A DNA stretch of 64,000 bases from Micropterix aruncella (lineage: Eukaryota > Arthropoda > Insecta > Lepidoptera > Micropterigidae): the NCBI GenBank assembly GCA_944548615.1, contig OX155973.1:22035386-22099385 (forward strand). Direction: 5' to 3'. Made by a program: the position numbers and the translations under genes. This document shows, one piece after another, positions 22,401-34,400 of this stretch. Position 1 is the stretch's first letter, and each line of letters opens with the position of its first letter. The notes below the pieces were generated by a model. The model ran no database searches. It had not been told where the DNA came from and worked only from the letters and a program-made list of their open reading frames with translations.

Positions 22401-25400
22401 CATCCAATCCCTAAATACTTTCGAATTGATTTAAGTTTATGTTATTTTTCAGAACTGGAGTTCACTCTGCAGCAAAGAGTCTACGGCCAGCCTCTAATGA
22501 TGAAGATTATACCCGTTTTGCAAGCGCATCGTGTTCAAGTTCAGAAAACTATGTTCGCTGATTCGCCTAATGTTAGCAGTGTTCACGGAAAAGCGCTAGC
22601 GTTAAGTTTCCATGGGTGGCCGGGAAACGGGAAGAATTTCGTATCGGAGTTTATCATCAAGGCGCTGTTCAAGAAGGGTCACGATAGTCAATATGTCAAG
22701 TTCTACAGTGCTCGGCACGATTTTCCCGAATCCAATATGCTGGATGAATATAAGGTACTAAAAATACAAAAAAAAAACTTTTTTGGCACTTAAGTAATAG
22801 GTCCTGCGAAGTTGCCAGTCTGTAAAGGTGGTTTAAGATGAAACATTTTATGAGAAAAATATTATTATTATTATAATGGACGAGCAGCTTAATAGTCCGC
22901 TAAGCATAGAAGACTTAGGGACTATACAAACCTACCGTCCAGCAAAGCTGACAAACCCGCCAGAATCCAATGCCTTACGGTGAGGCACTAGGAAGGTAAC
23001 CCAGTAGGCCACCTCGCCCCCCTGGCTACCAGTTTTGGCAGGATATCTCCATCTGAAATTAACCAAATTACCTCAAAACTCCCGACTGCGCGGACCTCTA
23101 CATGTCGGCGGTGATTCGGTTTGAATCCATCGCTGACCATGGCATCTTAGTTATTGTAGGGCCAATATCAACGTGCACCTGAAGTCATAAAGCATTAGGC
23201 CGGATGACGCGCGTAAGGATGTTCAACAAGTCGACGTTGCTTATCGATAATTTACTCAAATCAAATAATTTATTCTCTTAAAAACGTATATGTAGTTGCG
23301 TAGACATTGTATCATTGCTTACATTTATACTTCTTAAATTATTGAATTCCCTATAATGTTGCCGAACAAAATGAAAAAATATTTATTATTTAGAATGTCG
23401 TACAAAAATACATCGGTTTTTTTTTTATAGAAATCGTTTTTTTTTACAATTTTTTTTAATGTGGAGTATCTTGATTTGTTATTTTAAATGGCATTAAAAG
23501 TGAAATTCTTCATGTCGCTTTCACCACTATCATTATAATGAGCTTTCAGGGAATAGAGGGAATTCAAGAGAAATCAATAATGACTAAGCCAAAACATTAC
23601 AGTCTTGCAAAATACATAACTGATGGATTGAAATATTCTGATAGATAAAAGTAGCGATTGCAAAATATTTAACGACCAAATTCAAGCATTTGTGTCATTG
23701 TCACCTAATTAAATGTAGCTCTGTAATCAATTGTAGTTTGCGGGCAGTCAGTTGTTTGTCTGTCGAGCAGTGCGGTGCAGTATAATTTCTAACAGTGCAA
23801 CTAAGGAGGATTTACAACCCTCAATGGAGACATTATTTTGTAACGTGGAATTACTAAAGTTGAAGGGCGATATTAACATACAAACTCGGTGTCTTATCCA
23901 TAACGTTTTGACATTTTTTGACGAACTTAAAAGAGACCATGCAAAATTTTCTGTCATCAATCTTAATAAACCTCAAGAAATGACGGCGTCAATTTGTGGA
24001 GTATCTTTGCGGACTGTCAAAAAAATAAGACAAGAAGTTTTACAATCAGGGCTTCCTACTACACCAAGAGAGACATTTAAGAAGCCGGCAACTGTAACCA
24101 ATTTAGATAACTTCGACATCGATGTGCTGAGACGTATCAAAACAAGAAGTTTTACAATCAGGGCTTCCTACTACACCAAGAGAGACGTTTAAGAAGCCGG
24201 TAACTGTAACCAATTTAGATAACTTCGACATCGATGTGCTGAGACGTATCATCACATCATACAGTATTATGATAACGGAGAATATTACAGTGGACAATAT
24301 ACTCAACAAATTTAAGGATGCCATACCTGGATTTAAATGCGGGAAAAGTTCCATGTAAACCATTTTGCAGAGTATAGGTTACAAATATCGAAATGGCGAC
24401 GACGGACGGAAATATTTAATGGAAAGGAGTGACATTAAGTGTGCCAGAATGGAGTTTTTAAGAAAAATGCACAACTTAATTACCACCAATGATTCTCGAT
24501 CCCGATTTTACCTCGATGAGACCTGGGTTAATTAGAATCATTCAAGAAGACGTATGTGGCACGACGAAAACGATGAAGGCGGATTCAGAAACCAGAAAAC
24601 CGGAAAGGGATCTAGACTTATTCTTTGTCATGCTGGGTCTGCAAGGGCTCGTTTCGTTCCAGAGGCTAAATTGTTGTTTAGAGCGGTGAAATCTAAGAAC
24701 TTAGACTATCATACAGAAATGAATGGTGACACATATATGGAGTGGTTCGAACGTTTTTTAAAAGTCCTCGAAGAGCCATCCATTATTATCGTCGACAACG
24801 AAAGTTACCATTCAGTTCAGCTCGAAAAGATACCTAATTCAAAAATGAAGAAAGCAGAAATACAAGAATGGTTGAGAAGAAAAACATTGCTTTTGATAGT
24901 ACCGAGATTGTAGAGGAGTTAATACGTAAGGTGAAAGCAAGTAATCCTTCGAAAGTGTATGCTTTGGATCAATCGGCAAACGAATTAGGACACGAATTGA
25001 TACGCTTCCCACCATACCACTGTCAATATAATCCTATTGAGCTCATCTGGGCTCAGGTTAAAGGAGAAGTCGGTTCGAAGAACAATACGTTCAATTTAGC
25101 AGAAGTCGAGAAATTGTTTCACGAACCCGTCGAAAATGTTACACAGGAAAATTGAGCCAAAAGTGTTAAACACGCGGAAGATCTGCAAAGAGCTGATTTT
25201 GAAAAATATTTTTTCAGAGACCAGCACCGTTTAGTTATAAATCTACAAGATAGCAGCGACAGCAGTTCAGATGACGAGTAGAATATAGCTTTTTTAATAT
25301 ATTTGTTTAGCCTGATCAACCTATAATTGTATTTTTTGTTAAAATGTAATTTGTAATATTTAGTACTTAGTTTCATGTTACATAAAGATAAGATTTAGGT

Positions 25401-28400
25401 TAATGTAAATATTTTTTTAATATTCTTTAAACTTTTATTTCACTTTATTGTTGCATGTATACGTTAGTTTGTATTTATGAAATTTTTTCTTAATAAATGA
25501 GTTTAACCCTTGGAGTAAATGGGTATTTTCATGGATGCATCTGTCTCTTTTGCAGGATTTTCGGCGACATCGACGGCGCTCGACTTAAAGTACTATAACT
25601 ACGAAACTACTACACCAATCATAAAAAGAACAACTGCACAATGATTGCATTGAAATTTCGAATATAGAATATTGAAATATCATTTTGTAAAACAATTAGA
25701 TAATTATGAATAAATATGAGAACGTCAAAGAAGTGAAAAAAACGCGCGACCAGATTTGGTCGACTCGTACTCAACGGATAATTGTTTCGCGACCAGATTT
25801 GGTTGACTCATACTCAACGGGTTAAAACTAACTAAACCAATTATTACAAATAAATCCATCGAAATTTTTCATCATAATTTATAATATCCATCGATATCTC
25901 TTGGCATCTATATCGATCCAACCATCGATCCATCATAATCCATCGATATTCCATCGATACATCGATAATCCATCGATACTGCTATTATTATTTTTAAAAC
26001 ACGCATCCCCATAGTGCGAGCGAAAGACAGCGAGTGTGAGCGAGAGGTCCGGCCTAATGATTTATGACTCCAGGTGCACGTTGATTTTGGCCGTACTATA
26101 GTTAGTTAGTTTGTCTGGGCTTTTTTCCCGCACTTGGCCTCTTGATTGGGCCGTTGTGCGTGGCTCATGTTTCTATTTATGTTTATGTTACTCCAGCCAA
26201 CCCAGGCTGTCCCAGAAGGTTAGCAGCCTGTTTGGGTGGCTACAGGCCTCCGGGACAGATGCTGGAGATTGTAGTATTTTTGCCCGTTGCTCTGCCACAC
26301 TCCTGCATTCCATGAGCATGCCACGCTCCTGCATGCTGTGGCGTTTCTTCTTCCTCCATGCATCCTCTGCATAGAGGGCTGTCTGTCACACCTATGGTAA
26401 ACAGGTGTTTGTTTAGGGGACAGTGGCCTGTCATAGTACCTATGACTACGGATTTTGTCCCTTTTTAATCTGGTGAGGTTGCAGGCAAGTTTTTTAGACG
26501 CTTCCGGAACTGCGTTCTTTATTTGCCTGCATCGTGCATTTTTTTTCATTCCGTAAGGTGGGTTTCATCGGTGTTCCTGCGTAGCTATGTTTTTATTTGT
26601 GCCTATTTTATGGGCATCAAGGGTTCCGGTCCATATACTATTTTCATTGATCCCCTTCTGGCCAGTTCGTCTGTCGCTTCGTTGCCCAGTGAGTCGCTGT
26701 GCCCTTTAATCCATTGCAGGGTCACTCTATTTGACCTTGCAATGGATTGAAGTGCATTGTGGCATTCCAGTACAAGGACAGAGGTTATAGTATTTTTTGC
26801 TAGCACTTGTAGCACAGAGGCACTGTCGGAGACAAATTTCAAACTTAGGTCTCCGACATCTTTGGCTGCAACTGCCTGTGCTGTTCATTTAAGTTGTTTA
26901 TTTAAGTTGTCTATTTAAGTTGCCTAGGGTAGTTGATATTTTGATGTTTAGATCATTTGAGAAGACGCCGCTCCGGTACCTTGAGTGGTTTTGGAGCCAT
27001 CTGTGTATATAATAATAATAATAAACTCTTTAATTGCACTTAATTGTTATATAAAAAGGCGAGCTTATTGCCACATGGCAATATCTTACAACTTATCTTA
27101 CAACTGAAGTATATCCTTACTTCATTTGTACCAGAGTGATCTGCTGGTTCTGCAATGAGTTGGATGTTGTATCCACGATCAAAGACATGATGGCATATTA
27201 TTCTGTCCATGGTTGCGTCCAGAAGAGGTATTTCTTCTAAAACCCGTTTCAGAATTTTTGAGTGTGGTGTTTCTGTGTTTTGTTTCCACAGTCCATTTGC
27301 TCTTAATCTTAGAGCGGCTGCCTTAGCCTCCTCTTGGATGACAAGATCCAGAGGTCTTATGTTTAGGAGGTACTCTAGTGCGGACCATGGAATCTTTTGC
27401 CCGGCTCTAATCTCAGGATCAGGTTGCTGACTACTCATTTCAAGAGTGGAAGACGACAGGTCAAAATCCACCCCCGCTGCTTAGGAAACAGTTTATTTCA
27501 ATAGTCTCCCGACTCATCCTTGACAGTAAACTAAACTGGGCGAGTCATATTGAGGCCAAAACAAAGAGGGCCTGCCTAACTTTTTGGCAGTGTCGGAGAC
27601 TAATGGGGAAAAAATGGGGTCTCAACCCAAAAATCACACTCTGGCTGTACACATCAGTCATCAGGCCCTCGCTGACTTATGGATCAGTTGTATGGTGGCC
27701 CAGAACACAACTGACCACAGTAAAAGCAAGACTCCAGAGCCTGCAACGCTTAGCGTGTGTAGCAGCCACTGGATGTATGAGAACCACACCATCGGCCGCA
27801 CTAGAGTACCTCCTAAACATGAGACCTCTGGATCTTGTCATCCAAGAGGAGGCTAGGGCAGCCGCTCTAAGACTAAGAGCAAATGGACTGTGGAAACAAA
27901 ACACAGAAACACCACACTCAAAAATTCTGAAACGGGTTTTAGAAAAAAATCCTCTTCTGGACGCACCCATGGACAGAATAATATGCCATCATGTCTTTGA
28001 TCGTAGATACAATATCCAACTCATTGCAGAACCAGCAGATCACTCTGGTACAAATGAAGTAAGGATATACACAGACGGCTCCAAAACCACTCAAGGTACA
28101 GGAGCCGGCGTCTTCTCAAATGATCTAAACATCAAAATATCAACTACCCTAGGCAACTTAAATACGATCTTCCAAGCAGAATGCATTGGCATCACCAGAG
28201 CAGCACAGGCAGTCGCAGCCAAAGATGTCGGAGACGTAAGTTTGAAATTTGTCTCCGACAGTGCCTCCGTGCTACAAGCGCTAGCAAAAAATACGATAAC
28301 CTCAGTCCTCGTACTGGAATGCCACAATGCGCTTCAATCCATTGCAGGGTCAAATAAAGTGGCACAGTGACTCACTGGGCAATGACGCGGCGGACGAACT

Positions 28401-31400
28401 GGCCAAAAGGGGATCAAAAGAAATAGTATATGGACCGGAACCCTTGATGCCCATTCCCCAGGCCCAAATAAAAACATGGCTACGCAGGAACACCGAAGAA
28501 ACCCACCTTACAGAATGGAAAAAAAACGCAGGATGCAGGCAAACAAAGAACGCGGTTCCGGAAGCGTCCAAAAAACTTGCCCGCAACCTCACCAGATTAA
28601 AAAGGGACAAAATCCGTAAAGTCATAGGTACTATGACAGGCCACTGTCCCCTAAACAAACACCTGTTTACCATAGGTGTGACAGACAGCCCTCTATGCAG
28701 AGGATGCATGGAGGAAGAAGAAACGCCACAGCATGTGCTCATGGAATGCAGGAGTGTGGCAGAGCAACGGGCAAGAATACTACAATCTCCAGCATCTCTC
28801 CCGGAGGCCTGTAGCAACCCAAACAGGCTGCTAACCTTCTGGGACAGCCTGGGTTGGCTGGAGTAACATAAATGGAAACATGAGCCACGCACAACGGCCC
28901 AATCAAGAGGCCAAGTGCGGGAAAAAGCCCAGTCAAACTAACTAACTAGTCTCCCGACTGTTTTAGTAATTAGTCAGAGTGCACGAACCGATCAGCTGTC
29001 GCCCCACGGTGCGCAAACTGTCCAGTAGCGCCGGGAGAAAATCCCCCAGGGGAAACCGATCCACCGGCCGTTGAGGCCTGGGATCCGAGAGTCCTTCCCA
29101 TGGTAGTCCTTCACATGAGGAGACTACTGAATAGGAGCTGAATCGTGAGTTGGACCGACCCGAGAACACATTGGATCTAAGGGCCCAAGCTGCACAAAAC
29201 CGTTCGCTACCAAACAGTATTCCACAGGGGGCTGTTTGAGTAGATTTTTCAAAAAATCTTTATTAACAAAGTTATTGAGAGACTAGCTGCCACTTTCCAA
29301 GATCTGTTCTTCCTATGCCATTGGCTGCTCGAGGGGTGCTTTTCAAGGTGCTATTAGTCGCATAACGTTCGGTGCTAAGTCCCTGGCAGTATGATATACT
29401 GTACCACACGAGACTGCATGATAAGTGCTCCCTAGACGGTCAAAATTGTTTGTCAAGCATGGGTGGGTGTGTTTGTGTGTGGGTGGGAGGGTGTGTTTGT
29501 GTGTGTGTGTGGGTGGGTGGGTGTGGGTGTGGGTGTGTGTGTGTGTGCGTGTGGGTGGGTGGGGTGGTGCGTGGGGGGGCAATCGTGTAATTATTAAATA
29601 TGAGCATATCAACGAATGCCGTTCCTTTGTTAATCAATATGAATACTAACAACATTTTTCCAGGTAAACTTAAAAGAGGACATACTCAAAACCATAAAAA
29701 AATGCGGCATTTCATTGTTTGTGTTTGATGAAGTCGATAAAATGCCCGTCGGAGTATTGGAAGTCATCAAACCTTTCATTGATCATTATTCTCAAATCGG
29801 AGGCGTCGATACAAGGTTAGTGTAAAGAGACTATATGATGATAACACAGCTTATTAATTACTACAGTTGTTTGGCTCCTTTGTAACGCTCAATATCACCG
29901 CAGTCTCCATTTCTCTATGTTAGGGTTGTGGCCGTCCTGGGCGCCGCCTCCGCGGATGCGCTGTTGGTGACTGGGACTATAAAACGGCTGCCATGCCATT
30001 GTCCACAAAGACTGTGCAGCTCTCCTGAACTGGCAGTTAAAGGTACAATGCCGAACATGACTGCACTACTGGTGTCAATGCGCACCATTGATACATTCCA
30101 AACATGGCGCCAGTGCCGCTGCTGTTCTGCAGCGGGGGTAGTTGTCTACCTTACGGCGACTGCTCTTGAAATGACCATTGGCCATCCGATCCCGGTTCAG
30201 AGTCGGGCAAAGGACGCCTTGGTCCGCGATAGATTCGGTATACTCCGTTTCACCGCTTCGTAAGGGAGAGGACCGCGCAAGCGACCTCGAACTCGGAACC
30301 AATCGAGAGACCGGAGAAATCTGGTCACAATTGGTAGTTAGGGCGCGAGTGCCGCCCGCCAGGTAACATACCTGGCTACTCGCGGTAAGGCGTTGGTCTC
30401 TAACGGGTTGTGGCGTAGCTAGACGTCGGATTTGTTATGTCCTAAGTCTTCTACGCTCACTGCACGGTCGATAGAACGATGAATCGTTAAAACGTCCTGC
30501 GGTGACGGGTTCGCCCGTTGTGGTTGACATCTCAATATGCTGTTCTGCAACCGCAGACTGCTTTATTGCTGCACCAGTAGTGCCACCTACATAGTAATTA
30601 ACATGTGGTTTTTGTAATAAAATGAGTTTTTTGGACGCCAACAAGGAGAAATTGATAAATATTGTGGCTAAATATCAAATATTGGTTTGATATCGTCCAA
30701 AATAAAACTGACTACAAAATCAAATTGTCTTTTATTTAAACGACAATATCTTGTAAATATTTTTTGTCACTCCACAAATGATTTTTACTCAGCATTGAAT
30801 AACTTCCTTCATGTAGCCTATTTTTAAACTAAGGCATTGTGAGCTTTCTTCTTATTTTTAGTATATAGCAATAAAAAAATCATCTTCCTCTTCCGAAAGA
30901 CACAAAATCATACCGGAATCGCTAAACACATTCAACATCGGCTGAATGCAAGCTCGCTCTGTCGCTCTGTCCAACATTATTATGATAGCAGCTTTGCAGT
31001 CTGATGTTGCGGTCTGCATTCTACGTTGCGGTCTGCAGTAATGTTCGGAATTGTACCTTAACGGCTACTGTGCAGCTTGGGCTATAAGACCTGCTCGTTA
31101 TCTTGGGTCGGCTCGACTTACGGTTTAACTCCAATCCGATACCTCCTCGAACAGGGTCAACTCTGAAAAGGACTCTGCTTCCCCTATCACATTATCGTGG
31201 ACAGGTTGATTGGATCCTCTGGGGGATGATCTTAGAGTGCTGCTGGGCGGTTTGCATTTCGTGCGGCGTCAGCTAATCGACTGCACACTCCTGCTGATAA
31301 GCGGGGGTTCTCGAAATGATCTTATATTCATGAGAGCATTTCGATAGGGGGTGTTTGTTGACCTGATGTCAGCTACCTTTGAAACGATCCCGATCCCGTG

Positions 31401-34400
31401 CAATATTCATGGGCAAAGGGTGCCTTGGTCCACAATAAATTTAAACTGAATTACCGCTTACATCAGGTAGAGGCCACGCAAGCGAATTCGAAGTTGTGAC
31501 CAGGCTGGAGGACAGAGGAATCCAGCCAGATCTAGTAGTGAGGGCGCGAGGCTGCTCGCTTGTTTCACTTCCCAGTGCCACACAGCAAGGTATCGGACTC
31601 TCACGGGCTGCTGGTGTAGTTAGACGGTGGACTGTATTGTATAGAATAGAATAGAATAACTTTATTGTGCTATTATCACATTATCGTGGACAGGTTGATT
31701 GGATCCTCTGGGGGATGATCTTGGAGTGCTGCTGGGCGGTTTGCATTTCGTGCGGCGGCAGCTAATCGACTGCACCTTCCGGCTGATAAGCGGGGGGTCT
31801 CGAAATGATCTTATATTCATGAGAGCATTTCGATAGGGGGTGTTTGTTGACTTGATGTCAGCTACCTTTGAAACGATCCCGATCCCGTGCAATATTCATG
31901 GGCAAAGGGTGCCTTGGTCCACAATAAATTTAAACTGAATTACCGCTTACATCAGGTAGAGGCCACGCAAGCGAATTCGAAGTTGTGACCAGGCTGGAGG
32001 ACAGAGGAATCCAGCGAGATCTAGTAGTGAGGGCGCGAGGCTGCTCGCTTGGACTCTCACGGACTGTTGGTGTAGTTAGACGGTGGACTGTATTGTATAG
32101 AATAGAATAGAATAACTTTATTGTGCTATAAAAACAATACCTATTTAATATTACACTGGTTTTATAAAAAAAGAATTTATACACAAATGGCGGATTTATC
32201 GTCCCTGAGTCTCAGCGTTCATCCCATGGTTGAACGAATGATCATATATCGTTATACCTTCCTGGGGTGGCGGGTTCGCCCATAGTAATTGACAACTACA
32301 AAGCTCTCCTGAACCACATTCGTCCCGCGGCTTCCGCCACAGCTAGTTCGCTCCCAGGAATTCGCTCGCTGGAGTTATTCAGGGGATAGTTCATGTCCCA
32401 TTTGTAGCAATACCTCTTGCATAGCTAGCTGCAAGTCAGCCTTAGATCAAGGCTGGTACTTCTCTATTAATTAACGTTTGCTACATCTCTTAAGTATCTA
32501 TTAACCACTTTTGTTGTCAAAAGTTGCTTATTTGCTCTAACTGATTCACCCATTTCAAGGATTTCACTAATTAAAAACTCACCCTGTATATATGGGGGCC
32601 TTACGAAACGGCTATGCACAAACGTCAACGTTCGTAAGGCCCCCATATATACAGGGTGAGTTTTTCATCAGTGAAATCCTTGAAATGGGTGAATCAGTAC
32701 GAGTAAATAAGCAACTTTTGACAACAAATTGTTGAATCAAATAATGACACCACATATTGAAAAGGTTCAATATGTGATGGTAAATGTCTCAAATATTCCA
32801 AATATATCTGTTCAGAAATACCAGCGCAGCGCCATCTGTGGTCTTGCTTTGCGACTATTGTGGTATTGAATGCCATTCAATGCCGCCGAGTTCAACGACC
32901 TCGATCCATTAGCAAGGTCAAATAAAACAGCTGATCGATTCTCAAACTGTTTTAAATCATTTGGAATAAAGTGTAATTTTAATATAATTTTATTATATTA
33001 TTTGATTCAACAATTTGTTGTCAAAAGTTATTTTCTCGTACTGATGTACTTATTTCAAGGATGTCTCTAACTAAAAACTCATCCTGTATTATATAAATAT
33101 ATAATATACATGACTAACACGATTAAATTTTGGAAACAAAAGGGAATTCATAAAAAAACTATATTGTTAGTATTTACATATCGTCGTTGCACAAAAATAT
33201 GACTCATGTAAAAAAAATACGAAATTGAGTTGAATATACCAATCGACTCAGTTTTTTAAGCTCTATCATCTAAAATAAGACTTATGTGAAATCAATAAAT
33301 AGATTCGTAAATAAAAATCAACTTATGTTTCTGCAGCCGAATTCATGCACGCAAAAAATGCTTTATGTGGCAGCACTGCACATAAGTCAATTTTAGCTTG
33401 ATTGTCTAGTCTTGTTTTGTCTTTGTCTGCTTATTGTTTGCGTGCCTGCTGCCGTTTTCTCGTTGACTCTGAAGATTTGTTTTTTGTGATCAGTGCTTTC
33501 GTAGTTTAAAACTCTTTATTGCTTGTTATGTATTGATATACACAAAAAAAGAAGGACAAAGGGGAAGAGTTATTTGGGCTATGAAAAGCTCAATGGGGCA
33601 TACAAACATTGTAGTGTCAAATGATAGAAAAATAATAAAAAAAGGTGTGACCATAAAGCTCCAAAAAAATTAGTACCCAATTCATTGAAATGTTATGCAA
33701 TCAATGAGAATGATCGCTTTCTGGTGTTTGAAAAGTTTTGGTCACTTCCCACGTGGTCAGGAAAAAAGCTTATGTTGATGGACTTGCAACCACGAGACAA
33801 GTTAAAAGACGGAGATCAAATACAACTTTAAATTCGAATCTGAGAAAAAAATGGGCATGATTTTTATTTGCCTACTCAAGGTGGAGAACGGCATAAAGTG
33901 TGCCTCAAAATGTTTATCAACACCATCTCAATTTCGCAAACCATAATCAATAGATGGTGCAGATCGCAGAAGGTTGAGGCAGATTTGATTCATTCAGATC
34001 CACAATCAAATAAAAAAAACTAAATTAAATATGGCTAGCAATGATAATATTAAAAAATGGCTAGATTTGTTACCGAAGATACCCGAAATGTGAGAACATT
34101 TCTATCCACCACCCGCAAAAAGATCAATGCGACCTGTGCATCTCATATAAATATGGGAATATTGAGAAGGAGGTGTTTTTATGAACACATAAAAAGAAAG
34201 CAACAAGCGAAGGAGGCTAAAGCACACGCTTAAAAATTCTGCCAGTGACACCACATTAGTCCTCAATATGGACCTACAGAGTGTACTTCTGTGTCCAAAA
34301 TTGATGGCGTCCGCAGCTTATTACAGGCAGAAATTACAATTTCATAATTTCACTAATTATGTTCTGAATAATGCGGATGTCACAATGTACGCATGGCTCG

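Noticed and set aside
28350..28892. 180-residue minus-strand frame
   Set aside because: Antisense of LINE copy C; no independent motif.
29343..29655. Frames rich in THTHTH or GCVCVW
   Set aside because: Products of the GT microsatellite.
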